From the NCBI GenBank assembly GCA_016788565.1, contig JAEUSP010000069.1, positions 18,649 through 82,648 on the forward strand: a stretch of DNA of 64,000 bases, read 5' to 3'. Made by a program: the position numbers and the translations under genes. This document shows positions 26,939-36,288 of the stretch, piece by piece. Source of the stretch: Chlorobiota bacterium. GTDB taxonomy: Bacteria; Bacteroidota; Ignavibacteria; OLB7. Under the pieces are notes generated by a model. That model ran no database searches. It saw nothing but the letters and a program-made list of their open reading frames with translations, and was not told the origin of the DNA. How positions within the stretch are numbered: the stretch's first letter is position 1; each line of letters starts with the position of its first letter.

Positions 26939-27961
26939 TCAGGAAGCATCCCGTTCTTTTTTCACCGGCTTCACCCGGCGCAGATTCATGGTGGCAAGCA
27001 GCCAGCGCCAGTGCTGAAGCAATCGGCGCAGCGGGATCACTTTGCGGTTGGCCAGAACGGGGACAAGGCCTTTTACTCCATCAGCAATTCCCCGCAGCAC
27101 TTCGGCAGCATCCTTTGGCCTTCCTTTCAGCAGCGGCAGAACCACCCAGCGGGCGATGTGCAGTTCGTACATCAACACCGCTACCGGAATGGGAAGGTGG
27201 CGGAAGGAGTTCCACAAATCGTTGCGGGCAACCATGCGATAGACCCGTTGCGGAGCAAAGGCACGTGGCGCGCTTCGGTGCACCACGGCATACGCTGGAT
27301 GCAGAACCGTCGGGATGTCGTGATACAGCAGCAGCAATGCCAACCCATGTTCCTCTCCCCCCCAAAACAATCGCTCATCATAACCGGTTGTTTGTTGGAT
27401 TGCTTCGCGCCGGAAACACATCCCTGCTCCCACCACAATCGCCGCCTGGAACCCACCATTCCCCAAACGATGACGCGCAACCTGTGCCGGGTCGCCAAAC
27501 TCCAGCAGTCCCGAAAAAGCGTTGTAGCAGTAAAAGCAAAGCCCGCCAAACCGTGGGTTCGCTGTTAGGAACTCCACCACACCACGCAGCGTTTCGGGGC
27601 GTTCTGGCGCGCTGTCGTCGTCGAACATAAAAATGAATTGGGCGGTGCTTGCCAGCATCACCCGATTGCGGGCAACGGGACCCTGGTTTGTGGGAAGTTC
27701 TATCACCCGAACCCGCGCCCCATATCGCTCGCGAACGCTCTGTGGTGTTCCGTCGCTGCTGGCATTATCAATCACGGTGATCTGCAATCGCTCGGGCGGA
27801 TACTCACTGGCCAGCAAAATCTCAATCGTCTGCAGCGTCTCGGCAGCGCGATTGAAACTGAGTATCCCAACCTCGATGTCGGGCAACTGATCGTCGGGAA
27901 TGGTAGCGGGAGCGTTGTGCATGATTGGGCTGGATGGCAGCATTGCTGTGGCAAGATACAC
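26939..27961 (-). CDS. Glycosyltransferase family 2
   Basis: 340 residues as read from a GTG start; ATGs at 27943 or 27922 would also leave the whole domain. A GT-A fold is clear: EVGILSFNR strand, VIDNASSDGT, PTNQGPVARNR, and the metal-binding FMFDDDS. A later GGEEHGLALLL helix follows. It is related to rhamnosyltransferase-like GT2 enzymes transferring sugars to polysaccharide or lipid. A positively charged tail (RRVKPVKKERD) could favour membrane contact. It converges on the LuxR gene with 15 bp between stops and has no polysaccharide cluster around it. Confidence 0.88.
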   Translation of the reverse strand: MYLATAMLPSSPIMHNAPATIPDDQLPDIEVGILSFNRAAETLQTIEILLASEYPPERLQITVIDNASSDGTPQSVRERYGARVRVIELPTNQGPVARNRVMLASTAQFIFMFDDDSAPERPETLRGVVEFLTANPRFGGLCFYCYNAFSGLLEFGDPAQVARHRLGNGGFQAAIVVGAGMCFRREAIQQTTGYDERLFWGGEEHGLALLLLYHDIPTVLHPAYAVVHRSAPRAFAPQRVYRMVARNDLWNSFRHLPIPVAVLMYELHIARWVVLPLLKGRPKDAAEVLRGIADGVKGLVPVLANRKVIPLRRLLQHWRWLLATMNLRRVKPVKKERDAS

Positions 27962-28096
27962 CCTTGCCGCAATCCATTACAGGGCGTTTCCTTACCCCAC
28001 GGTTCCTTGCCGAACTGCTACCAGTGGCGTATGTTAGATCAAGTCTGAATAAACAGCAGTGCAATTTCTGCTCCGCTCTTCTCGCTTCCAGAATCC

Positions 28097-28336
28097 ATGC
28101 CCTCTTCCGCATCAGTACCGCTTGTCAAACTCCGCAAAGGTGACCATGGGGTAATCCTGACGCTGCCAAAGCAGGCCGAACTGCGGTCGCAGTGCATCCG
28201 GCTGGGGATTTGTGTTGCGGCCCAAGTCCGCTGCAGCCAGCGGCTTCCCGGGGGGACGATTATCATCGAGATTGGGCGGCAAGAAATCGCCATCGGCAAA
28301 GCACTGGCAGGGGAGATTGAGGTGAACGTAGAGTAA
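28097..28336 (+). CDS. feoA: FeoA family ferrous iron transport accessory protein
   Basis: 79 residues forming one SH3-like domain: the LRKGDHGVILTL start, then CIRLGI, then a GGTIIIEIGRQEIAIGKALAGEIEV end. FeoA is a cytosolic helper of FeoB. It lies 45 bp upstream of feoB on the same strand. The C-terminal IAIGKALAGEIEV fits the conserved region of FeoA (usually LRxxEAxxI/V). Confidence 0.88.
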   Translation: MPSSASVPLVKLRKGDHGVILTLPKQAELRSQCIRLGICVAAQVRCSQRLPGGTIIIEIGRQEIAIGKALAGEIEVNVE

Positions 28337-28381
28337 CAAGCGGGGGGCTATTTCCCCGAACACTGATTCCCAAAAACCGCC

Positions 28382-30439
28382 ATGAACAACCTAACGCCGG
28401 ACGAAATCACCGAAATCCTTCCTCACCGCGGACACCGCCACCACGGGACCGGCGCGGCAGCATTTCTGGAGCAAGGGAAGACGCGGCTGGTGCTGGTTGG
28501 GAATCCGAACGTCGGCAAGTCCATGTTCTTTAACTACTTGACTGGGCTGTACGTTGATGTCTCCAATTTCCCCGGAACAACGGTTGAGGTCTCGCACGGG
28601 GACCACCCCAAGTATGCCGTGTACGACACCCCAGGCATTTACGGCGTTAGCTCATTCAACGACGAAGAGCGCGTCGCGCGCGACATCATCCTTGAAGGCG
28701 ACCTGATTCTGAATGTGGTGGATGCTGTTCATCTGGAACGCGACCTGTTCCTGACGTTGCAGCTGATTGACATGGGGAAGAAGATGATCGTCTGCCTGAA
28801 CATGATGGATGAAGCCAAAAGCCGTGGGCTGGCAATCAATGTCCAAGAGCTTTCGGCGCGATTAGGCGTTCCGGTGCTTCCCACCACTGCAATCCACAAA
28901 ACCGGCTTCGACCGGATGGAGGAACAGCTTGCCCAAGCCTGTGTTGGCAACTCCGAGTCATCGCTTCATCGCCGGCTGCATGAACTGCTGAACCGCGTGG
29001 GATCGCAGGCGGAAGCGTTGATGGTGCTGGAAGGCGACTCCATCATTGCCGAACGCCACGGCGTTCCCCCGGGGGATGAGCGCGAGCAGATTTACGTGGA
29101 GCGGCGCAACCGCGTGAACCGCTTGCTGGATAAAGTCGTCACGGCCACCGAACAGAAGCACTCAATCTCGGCAACATTGGGGCGGTACGCCACCAGCCCG
29201 TGGCTGGGGTTTCCGTTTTTGGCTGTTATTCTGTACGCTCTTTATCTGTTCGTGGGGACCTTCATCGCTGGTGATGTGGTGGATCTGACGGAAGGGACAA
29301 TCGGCAATCGGATGTTTGAACCCTGGGTGAAAGATCACGTTGCAGCCTGGACCGCAACCGACATTGTGGTGGAGAAAGTTGGCGAAGACGCTGCCGGCGA
29401 AGAGATCACCCTGGCCACACGCACCTTCAATTTCCCGGAAGGAACCGATGCCAACCCGGCACTGTTGCAGCAGATGGATAGCTTCCGCGACGGGGGAACC
29501 AACAACCTCCGCTACAACTTTAGCAGCCCCTGGGCGGTGATTTTTTTTGGCGAGTTCGGAGCCTTCTCGATGACCGTCACCTATCTGCTGTTTTTGCTGC
29601 TGCCGTTGGTGTTGGGGTTCTATCTGTCGTTGTCGTTGCTGGAAGATTCCGGCTACTTACCTCGGCTGGCAACGTTTGTGGACAGAGCGTTAACCATGCT
29701 TGGCTTGAACGGGCGTGCAATCATCCCGCTGATTTTGGGGTTCGGCTGCGTGACGATGGCCACCATCACCACGCGGCTGCTTGGGACCGACCGTGAGAAG
29801 CGAATCGCCACCACCATTCTCCAGTTTGCCATTCCCTGTTCGGCCCAGCTTGCGGTGATTGCCGCGCTGCTGGCCACCGCCGGAACCGGGGCCACGTTGG
29901 TGTATGTTGCGGTAATCCTGACGGTGTTTATCACGATTGGAACAGTGCTGGATAAAACGCTTCCCGGAACTTCCTCACCACTGTTGCTTGACCTTCCCCC
30001 CATGCGGCTTCCCCGCGCACGCAACGTGCTGCAAAAAACATGGGTGAAGACGTTGGCGTTTATGAAAGAAGCAACTCCATGGTTTTTTATCGGAGCGTTG
30101 GCGGTCTCGATTCTGCAAGTCACGGGGTTGTTGCAGCAGTGGGTGGATATTCTTGCCCCCATCACCACCGGCTGGCTGAAGCTCCCCGCCGAAGCATCAC
30201 AAGCGTTTGTGATGGGGTTGGTTCGCCGCGATTTTGGCGCGGCTGGGCTGTACGAAATGGCACTCACCCCCATGCAAGTGGTGGTGGCATTAACCACCAT
30301 CACCCTGTTCGTTCCCTGCATTGCCTCGCTGATGGTGATGCTGAAAGAACGTGGCACTCGCGAAGGGTTGGTTATCTGGATTGGAAGTTGGATTCTGGCG
30401 TTTGGGGTTGGTGGGCTGGTAGCACTGGTGGTGATCTAA
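28382..30439 (+). CDS. feoB: Ferrous iron transporter FeoB
   Basis: 685 residues, near the usual 700-770. The N-terminal GTPase domain has G1 GNPNVGKS (40-47), G3 DTPG (82-85) and G4 NMMD (140-143). It is followed by the helical spacer and about 8-10 membrane helices with the two Gate regions (PRLATFVDRAL...GFGCV and the later PWFFIGALAV). A His-rich segment (HRGHRHHG, residues 15-22) before G1 is unusual and might bind metal. FeoB moves Fe2+ into the cytoplasm. It is co-transcribed with feoA and the zinc-ribbon protein downstream. Confidence 0.95.
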   Translation: MNNLTPDEITEILPHRGHRHHGTGAAAFLEQGKTRLVLVGNPNVGKSMFFNYLTGLYVDVSNFPGTTVEVSHGDHPKYAVYDTPGIYGVSSFNDEERVARDIILEGDLILNVVDAVHLERDLFLTLQLIDMGKKMIVCLNMMDEAKSRGLAINVQELSARLGVPVLPTTAIHKTGFDRMEEQLAQACVGNSESSLHRRLHELLNRVGSQAEALMVLEGDSIIAERHGVPPGDEREQIYVERRNRVNRLLDKVVTATEQKHSISATLGRYATSPWLGFPFLAVILYALYLFVGTFIAGDVVDLTEGTIGNRMFEPWVKDHVAAWTATDIVVEKVGEDAAGEEITLATRTFNFPEGTDANPALLQQMDSFRDGGTNNLRYNFSSPWAVIFFGEFGAFSMTVTYLLFLLLPLVLGFYLSLSLLEDSGYLPRLATFVDRALTMLGLNGRAIIPLILGFGCVTMATITTRLLGTDREKRIATTILQFAIPCSAQLAVIAALLATAGTGATLVYVAVILTVFITIGTVLDKTLPGTSSPLLLDLPPMRLPRARNVLQKTWVKTLAFMKEATPWFFIGALAVSILQVTGLLQQWVDILAPITTGWLKLPAEASQAFVMGLVRRDFGAAGLYEMALTPMQVVVALTTITLFVPCIASLMVMLKERGTREGLVIWIGSWILAFGVGGLVALVVI

Positions 30440-30469
30440 GCTGAAACCCCGCGATCAATCGGCACAACA

Positions 30470-30745
30470 ATGTTCGGCAAAAAGAAATCAACAACCGCCC
30501 CGCAGCAACCGGAACAGGTTCCTATCCCGATTTCCATCCCGATACTGAACGGGCAGGCGGTGCTAACGCTGGATGAGCAGTTGGAGCTTGAAACGCGCAA
30601 CTGCCCCACATGCGGCTACGTCATCACCAACCCGATGAACGACCGCTGCCCCCGCTGCTTTGGCCTGGTTCCGTTAAGCGAACACACCAACTGCGGCGAG
30701 TGCTCGCACCAAGGAAATTGCACCTACGCCGGGCGGACGCACTAA
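30470..30745 (+). CDS. Cys-rich zinc-ribbon protein downstream of feoB
   Basis: 91 residues. Cys45/48 (CPTC) and Cys60/63 (CPRC) make a zinc ribbon. A second cluster, Cys75, Cys78 and Cys84 with nearby His80 and His91 (CGECSHQGNC), could hold another metal or an Fe-S cluster. It starts 31 bp after feoB and ends 3 bp before the MFS gene, so it is part of the feo operon. Its position is that of FeoC, the small Fe-S/winged-helix partner of FeoB in enterobacteria, but there is no winged helix. Function is unknown. Confidence 0.8.
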   Translation: MFGKKKSTTAPQQPEQVPIPISIPILNGQAVLTLDEQLELETRNCPTCGYVITNPMNDRCPRCFGLVPLSEHTNCGECSHQGNCTYAGRTH

Positions 30746-30748
30746 GCC

Positions 30749-31993
30749 ATGCCAACCGATTCTTCCTCGCTTCTTTCCCGCCGGTTCCCTGCGCTGACGC
30801 ACCGCGACTTCCGGTTGCTCTGGTTTGGGCAGATCGTTTCCATCGCCGGATCGCAGATGCAGAACGTGGCAATCTTCTACCAGATTGACGCGATTACTCA
30901 CTCCAAAACAATGCTGGCGTTGGTGGGGCTTGTTCGGTTTGTTCCGATTGTGGTGTTTGCGCTGATTGGCGGCGTGGTGGCCGATGCACGCAACCGCCGT
31001 GGGATCATGTTCATCACCCAAAGCCTGATGATGGCCTCGGCAATCGGGCTTGGACTTGTCACCATGTTGGGCAGCGGCTTGGATGCGTGGACTCACTCCT
31101 GGATCATCCTTGGGCTAACCGGCCTTACCGCTGCGGCAGCCGCGTTCGACAACCCCGCACGCCAAGCACTGATCCCCAACCTTGTCCCCCCGGAGCATCT
31201 TCCGAACGCGGTGAGCTTAAACACCACCATGTTCCAAGCGGCAATGATTATCGGGCCGGCGATGGCTGGGGTGCTGATTGGGCAAGTGGGGGTGAAAGGG
31301 GTCTATTGGATTAACGCTTCCACCTTCCTTGCGGTGATTGCCGCGCTGCTGCTGATGCGTGTTGTGGAGCAACACAGCTCCGAACGGCCCCAGATCAGCA
31401 TGGCCGCAATGCTGGAAGGGCTGAAGTTCGTCCGCCGCGCCAGGGTGATTTACTCCACCATGCTGCTCGATTTTTTCGCCACCTTCTTCTCCTCGGCCAC
31501 CGCGTTGCTGCCAGTGTTCGCGCGCGAGGTACTGCATGTTGGGCCGGAGAAGTTAGGAATCCTGTACGCTGCCGAAGCGGTTGGTTCGCTGCTGGCGGGG
31601 ATTGTGATGTCGTCGCTGGGTGATATTCGGCGGAAGGGGTGGGTGCTGCTTTGGTCGGTGGCGGCGTATGGCGCGGCCACGGCCATCTACGGTTTCTCGG
31701 CAGATTACTGGTTGTCGTTGCTGATGCTTGGGTTGGTGGGGGTGGGGGATTCGATCAGCACAGTGCTGCGGGTTTCCATCCGCCAACTGTTCACGCCGGA
31801 TCATATTCGGGGCAGAATGACCTCGGTCAATATGATCTTTTTTATGGGCGGCCCACAGCTTGGGAACATGGAGGCGGGATTGCTGGCGGCTGCGGTCGGC
31901 GCGCCGATGTCGGTGGTGATTGGTGGGATTGCAACGGTGCTTCTGGTGGCTTTCACCGCGTGGCGATTTCCGGAGTTACGGAATTATGATTAA
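30749..31993 (+). CDS. MFS transporter (EntS-like family)
   Basis: 414 residues with about 12 hydrophobic helices. The N-terminus (HRDFRLLWFGQIVSIAGSQMQNVAI) and the loop FDNPARQALIPNLVPPEHLPNAVSLN match the MFS_3/EntS-type drug and siderophore exporters. It begins 3 bp after the zinc-ribbon gene and is presumably in the feo operon, so export or uptake linked to iron or metal is plausible. The substrate cannot be read from sequence. Confidence 0.9.
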   Translation: MPTDSSSLLSRRFPALTHRDFRLLWFGQIVSIAGSQMQNVAIFYQIDAITHSKTMLALVGLVRFVPIVVFALIGGVVADARNRRGIMFITQSLMMASAIGLGLVTMLGSGLDAWTHSWIILGLTGLTAAAAAFDNPARQALIPNLVPPEHLPNAVSLNTTMFQAAMIIGPAMAGVLIGQVGVKGVYWINASTFLAVIAALLLMRVVEQHSSERPQISMAAMLEGLKFVRRARVIYSTMLLDFFATFFSSATALLPVFAREVLHVGPEKLGILYAAEAVGSLLAGIVMSSLGDIRRKGWVLLWSVAAYGAATAIYGFSADYWLSLLMLGLVGVGDSISTVLRVSIRQLFTPDHIRGRMTSVNMIFFMGGPQLGNMEAGLLAAAVGAPMSVVIGGIATVLLVAFTAWRFPELRNYD

Positions 31994-32032
31994 GCCGGGG
32001 AAGCGGGGTGTTGGCGGGTGAGATTCACCAGG

Positions 32033-32476
32033 CTATTCTTCCTGCAAATGCTTAATCATCCGGAGTAGGTTGCTGTGGTTGGTGGCGGTGGTGTAATCAA
32101 CATCATCCATCACCAAGTGGATGATATGAACCCCCAAGCCGCCGCGCCGCATTTGCTCGAAGTAGCGGTTCATATCCAACTGTGGTAGCCCTTTGGGATT
32201 GAACGTTTTACCACGGTCGGTCAGGGAAATCACAAAGGAATCCTCCGATGTGCTGATCTCGAACTCGAACGACTGCGAGGGGTCGCCACCGTAGGAATGT
32301 TTGATGATGTTCGTGCAGGCTTCGTCAACGGCCAGGGCAAGCTGAAATGCGGTTTGCTCATCGAAGCCGAAGCGTAACGCCTCGGCCTCCACAATCTCAC
32401 GGATGTGGTTTAGCTCTTCGGTGCGTGTTGGAACGTCTTGCCGGAAGCAGATAGTATGATTGGGCTTGTTCTGCAT
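32033..32476 (-). CDS. Anti-sigma factor type serine kinase (RsbW-like HATPase)
   Basis: 147 residues from ATG 32476 (MQNKPNHTICF). An upstream ATG would overlap the STAS gene extensively. The Bergerat-fold ATPase is visible as ALAVDEACTNIIKHSY (N-box) and SLTDRGKTFNP (G1 box). In partner switching this kinase phosphorylates a STAS antagonist and binds a sigma factor or other target. It is the last of three genes (phosphatase, STAS, kinase) and lies 7 bp after the STAS stop. No sigma factor gene is next to it. Confidence 0.88.
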   Translation of the reverse strand: MQNKPNHTICFRQDVPTRTEELNHIREIVEAEALRFGFDEQTAFQLALAVDEACTNIIKHSYGGDPSQSFEFEISTSEDSFVISLTDRGKTFNPKGLPQLDMNRYFEQMRRGGLGVHIIHLVMDDVDYTTATNHSNLLRMIKHLQEE

Positions 32477-32483
32477 GCTGCTG

Positions 32484-32849
32484 TTAGCCAATCGTCTCGT
32501 TAGGCTCGATGAACCGTTGCCGTGCTTGGTGCTCGTCATCGTAAATCTCATACAGCATCGGGAACCCTAACAGGTCGAAGACGTTATAGACTTTTGGCGA
32601 CATCCCCGCCAGCTTGATATCCCCCTGATTGCCACGAACGTCCTCGATAAACGCCATAAACACCCCCAACCCCGCGCTGGAGATATAGGTGAGGTCCCGA
32701 AAATTGACAATGATGTTGTAGTTCTGGTCGCTGACCAACCGCTGCAAGGTTTGCTCAAGCTGGGGCGCGGTGTGGGCATCCAGATATCCGTTAAGGTCAA
32801 CAACCTGCGTGGGCGGATTGTCGCGGATGGCTACCGTAAACTGGCTCAT
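32484..32849 (-). CDS. STAS-domain anti-sigma factor antagonist
   Basis: 121 residues from ATG 32849 (MSQFTVAIRD). A longer reading would overlap the phosphatase gene. STAS fold: DLNGYLDAHTAPQLEQ and the phosphorylation segment YISSAGLGVFMA, whose serines (TYISSAG) are the likely kinase targets. In the dephospho form it would capture the RsbW-like kinase. It sits between its predicted phosphatase and kinase. Confidence 0.88.
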   Translation of the reverse strand: MSQFTVAIRDNPPTQVVDLNGYLDAHTAPQLEQTLQRLVSDQNYNIIVNFRDLTYISSAGLGVFMAFIEDVRGNQGDIKLAGMSPKVYNVFDLLGFPMLYEIYDDEHQARQRFIEPNETIG

Positions 32850-32887
32850 GTTGTTGCTGTTGAAAAAGAAAAGTTCATTCTGAAGAA

Positions 32888-35002
32888 CTACCGCCACCGA
32901 AGCACAACCAGTGTGCTGTCATCTACAAGGCTTTCGCCGTCGGTAAACTTATTGATTCCCTGGAAGATTGCATCACGCATTTCTTGGCTGGAGGGCTGGG
33001 CGGCGGCTTGCTCCACAATCATCCGCAATCGTTCGTACTCTAGCTCCTCTCCCTCAGGGTTTCTGGCTTCGGGAAGCCCGTCGCTGAAGAATATGGCGTA
33101 ATCCCCTCGCTCAAATTTCACCACTTCCTCCTGCAAAACACGTTGGAACAATGCTGGCTTGGCAATTCCCAAGCCGATTCCGGGCGACCGTGTGAACCGC
33201 GCCTTCCCTTGCTGCACCACCAACGTGGGGCAGTGGCCGGCGCGGGCAATCCGAAGCGTCCGCTCTTCATCAATAATTTGCACACAGGTCATGGTGACAA
33301 ACCAACGGTTGTCAATCGTTCCGTGCAAGGCGTGGTTCACCTTTGTCAAGAATTCTTTTGGCGTTGCGCAGGCCCCGGAAAAGGCTTGCACAATCCCCTT
33401 CACCATCCCCATGTAGAGCGCGGCGCTGGCCCCTTTTCCGGAAACATCGGCCACCACAATCCCGATGGTGTGGTCGCTGAAGGCAAGGGTGTCGTAGTAA
33501 TCGCCCCCCACAATGCTGGCCGGTTCCGATTCGGCATGGACTTCGTGGAAAACGCTGTTCGGCATGGTTTTGGGAAGCAGTTGCAGCTGAAGCGTGCGGG
33601 CAATCAGCATCTCCTGCTCGAACCGTTCCCGCTCGAACGAGCGTTGGATCAGTCGCGATTGCTCGATGGCCAGCGCAATCTGGTGCGCGACGACTTCAAG
33701 GATCGTCAGATGCTCGCGGTCGAACCCGAAGACTTGCTCCTTGGCCACAAACAATGTTCCAATCAGCTTGTTGCCGGAACGAAGCGGGGCCGCCGCAACG
33801 GAGCGAAGTGCGCGGGTTGTTCCGTTTTTCAGCGCCCAACGCCCTTCTCCGGTTTGGCCAATCATCTCCACCCGTTCGTTGTTTCGCACCGCTTCGCCGA
33901 TGGTGTGCTGGCGTGTGGCGCGCGCGTTCATCAACGCTTGGGCGACGGTTGCCGGAAGTTTCGGCGAAGTGCCGTACAGCAGTTCGCGGGTTCCCCCCTC
34001 GCCCAACTCAATCCACGCAGCCTGGCTTCGGGTGACATCGCAGGTAATGGCGATTGCGGTGTCGGTAAGGTCCTTGCTGTCGAACGATTCGGTAAGAAGC
34101 CGCGCAAAGTTTGCCAGCGAACTCACCTCGATATTCCGCCGGTCAATCGCCTCGGCGGTGGGAAGCGCAAGCATGGCATTAAAGAACACCGTTACCTGGG
34201 TCACCAGCATCGAGACGATGATGCCGAACGTGAGCGAAAGCAGCCCTGGGAAGAATGCGTAGAGCGACGAAGCCATTTCGGTGCTTTCCGGCATCAGCGG
34301 AATGCAGGCGATTCCCCCCACAAGTGCCCACCCTAACAGTTTCTGTTTTTGCCGCTTCCGCAAGTTCACAATCCAGCCACCCCGCACCGAAAGCAAAAAA
34401 GCCATTACCCCCAGCATCCCACTTAACACGTAGGAGACTTCGCGGACATCTTGCAAATCGCCAAAGAAGGCCACGAATATCGGGATCACCACCAGCACAG
34501 CAAGGCCGTAGGAGTAGCCAAGCGCAATTTTAGACGGAGCCAATTTTGAGCGGTAGCGGTACAGTCGCAACACCCCTTCGGCAACCAGCGGGACCGCAAC
34601 GTAGGCCACCAACGCCACCAACCGCCCAACAATGAAGGACCAGATATTGGTCAGCGTGCGGTAGTCATTGGAAGTAAAAATCACCAAATATGCAATCAGC
34701 CCACAGATGCCGGCGGCGGCAGTAATCAGGGTGATCTGAACGTAGGTTTCGTAGGCTTCGTTATCGCTGGCGATATCTTCCGGCTGAAATAATCGGGCAG
34801 CAAAGGGGAGGAATCCAAACAGCGGGAACAGAGTGCGGAAGAAGCCATGACCGGCATCTAACGGGTCGGTAAAATTCAGCGTGGCAAGGTCGTACAGCAG
34901 CACGCAAACCCAGGCGGCAACAATCGCCACGATTGAAACCGCACGGCTCCATCGTGGCAGTTCAATAGTTCTGGACAGAAATTTTTGCCTGGTTTTGCTC
35001 AT
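32888..35002 (-). CDS. SpoIIE/RsbU-type PP2C phosphatase with membrane and GAF domains
   Basis: 704 residues. About 7-8 membrane helices fill residues 20-280. A GAF domain follows (about 300-450; IAITCDVTRSQAAWIELGEGG). A short coiled linker leads to the PP2C/SpoIIE phosphatase domain with VGGDYYD and VADVSGKGASAALYMGMV. The likely role is to dephosphorylate the downstream STAS protein when the membrane or GAF part senses a signal. The input is unknown. First gene of the three-gene partner-switching operon. Confidence 0.9.
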   Translation of the reverse strand: MSKTRQKFLSRTIELPRWSRAVSIVAIVAAWVCVLLYDLATLNFTDPLDAGHGFFRTLFPLFGFLPFAARLFQPEDIASDNEAYETYVQITLITAAAGICGLIAYLVIFTSNDYRTLTNIWSFIVGRLVALVAYVAVPLVAEGVLRLYRYRSKLAPSKIALGYSYGLAVLVVIPIFVAFFGDLQDVREVSYVLSGMLGVMAFLLSVRGGWIVNLRKRQKQKLLGWALVGGIACIPLMPESTEMASSLYAFFPGLLSLTFGIIVSMLVTQVTVFFNAMLALPTAEAIDRRNIEVSSLANFARLLTESFDSKDLTDTAIAITCDVTRSQAAWIELGEGGTRELLYGTSPKLPATVAQALMNARATRQHTIGEAVRNNERVEMIGQTGEGRWALKNGTTRALRSVAAAPLRSGNKLIGTLFVAKEQVFGFDREHLTILEVVAHQIALAIEQSRLIQRSFERERFEQEMLIARTLQLQLLPKTMPNSVFHEVHAESEPASIVGGDYYDTLAFSDHTIGIVVADVSGKGASAALYMGMVKGIVQAFSGACATPKEFLTKVNHALHGTIDNRWFVTMTCVQIIDEERTLRIARAGHCPTLVVQQGKARFTRSPGIGLGIAKPALFQRVLQEEVVKFERGDYAIFFSDGLPEARNPEGEELEYERLRMIVEQAAAQPSSQEMRDAIFQGINKFTDGESLVDDSTLVVLRWR

Positions 35003-35055
35003 GGGGCGGGCTTCTTCGGCAGCGTGTGGGAAAGGTTGCGCGGGGGATAGGGAGC

Positions 35056-35091
35056 TGAGGTAAGAACCGAATCAACTCAGTTCTCACCTCA
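35056..35091 (-). terminator. Hairpin downstream of DUF4920 gene
   Basis: TGAGGTAAGAAC pairs with GTTCTCACCTCA (one mismatch), with an intervening loop of 12 nt. It lies just after the DUF4920 stop on the minus strand and before the phosphatase gene. It is the likely end of the DUF4920 transcript. Confidence 0.6.
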
Positions 35092-35109
35092 CCCCTTGCA
35101 ATGCTCTGG

Positions 35110-35697
35110 TTACTCTACAATCATCACTCCATCGGCCACCATGGTGATAACCGATTGCGGGCCAGTAATCTCTTCCGGCTTGGGGCCATTTTTTGATTCC
35201 TCGGCGTAATGCTTGGCAACGTCTTCTTCAATCACCTCACGCTTCACCACCCCTTGCAGATAGACGGTACGCTCGTGCGAGTCCTTGGGCACAAAAAAGC
35301 CGTAGTCTTTGAACGTCACCCGCATGGTTCCGGCGTTATCGGTCACCACCAGCCAGCATCCTTTTTTCATGCAGACATCGGTGATGGTTCCGCGAACAAG
35401 AACGGTTTGGCCAAACTTTGCGGTGTCCTGCATTGCCGCGCTAACGGTGACGGCTGTTGCGGGGTCAATCGTAATTGGCGCGCCGAACGCCCGTTTGGCA
35501 GCGGTGTCGGCAAGGGCGTTCACAACTGTGGTCGGCGGGGGAAGCAAATCGGGATTGCCATTGGACGAAAAGCTGGTTGGCACCGATATCAGTGCCAGCA
35601 GTGTCGCGATTGAGTAGAGTACCATGCGGTTGACAAAAGTTTTTTTCAGATGTTCCCCAAACCGTCGGAAACGGGAAACGCTGCGTGTAATCGCCAT
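35110..35697 (-). CDS. DUF4920-like exported protein
   Basis: 195 residues; an internal ATG at 35625 would give 171 residues with a cleaner signal peptide (MVLYSIATLLALISVP). The mature part has an OB-fold-like region (VLVRGTITDVCMKKGCWLVV, with Cys in KKGCW), as in DUF4920 proteins, possibly binding a metal or haem cofactor. Periplasmic location is inferred from the signal. It is a single-gene unit. Start is uncertain because neither site has a strong ribosome-binding site. Confidence 0.75.
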   Translation of the reverse strand: MAITRSVSRFRRFGEHLKKTFVNRMVLYSIATLLALISVPTSFSSNGNPDLLPPPTTVVNALADTAAKRAFGAPITIDPATAVTVSAAMQDTAKFGQTVLVRGTITDVCMKKGCWLVVTDNAGTMRVTFKDYGFFVPKDSHERTVYLQGVVKREVIEEDVAKHYAEESKNGPKPEEITGPQSVITMVADGVMIVE

Positions 35698-35889
35698 TTT
35701 TGGCCTGCTTGCGCCTCCATCGTTTCCAGCAATCGGGAGTGGTTTTCAGACTCTCACATTGTCTGCGTGGGGCAAAATGGTAATTTTTCGGTTGCTGTCT
35801 TCCAGACCTGTCCAAAACTGCCATAGTTTACGGTACGGAAACGATGCCGCAGCCGGGTTCTACAACTCATGAAATTGAGAAAGTGATTT

Positions 35890-36288
35890 ATGCCACGTCG
35901 AGTAAAGCAAACGAAGTACATCACACTGGCCAACATGTGCGAGTTGTGTGCCAATCCAACAAAATTTGAACTGTTGGGCGAAGCCGCAGGGCAAGAAGAA
36001 GGGAAACGTTGGGCCAAATGTTCCAAATGCCACCACACAATGATGATTGATATGTTGGTGGTGGAAGGTGAAAAACGGAGCACAAGAAAAGAAGTCACCG
36101 TTGCCGTGGAAGATTGCGTCCCATACTCCCCACGCCAGATTTACACCGTTGGCGATGCCATTTACCACAAGGCATGGGATGACGTTGGAACCGTCATCAG
36201 CAAAGAACTGACCTCCAAAGGGGGACAAGCCATTGTCGTCTCCTTCAACAAGGTTGGCGAAAAGCGGCTGATTGAAAATTTAGTCTGA
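35890..36288 (+). CDS. Zinc-ribbon protein with Tudor/KOW-like domain
   Basis: 132 residues. Cys pairs CELC (about 17-20) and CSKC (about 44-47) form a likely zinc ribbon. The C-terminal part (YTVGDAIYHKAWDDVGTVISKE) resembles the SH3-like fold of CarD/KOW/UvrD-tail domains that bind RNA polymerase or nucleic acid. It therefore may be a small transcription or translation factor. It is followed by bS21 on the same strand, 151 bp downstream. No named family was recognised. Confidence 0.65.
   Translation: MPRRVKQTKYITLANMCELCANPTKFELLGEAAGQEEGKRWAKCSKCHHTMMIDMLVVEGEKRSTRKEVTVAVEDCVPYSPRQIYTVGDAIYHKAWDDVGTVISKELTSKGGQAIVVSFNKVGEKRLIENLV

Noticed and set aside
33143..34336. Long plus-strand reading frame (397 codons) inside the SpoIIE-type phosphatase gene
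   Set aside because: It is antisense to a protein with clear membrane, GAF and PP2C motifs, has no recognisable domain and is a by-product of GC-rich codon use.
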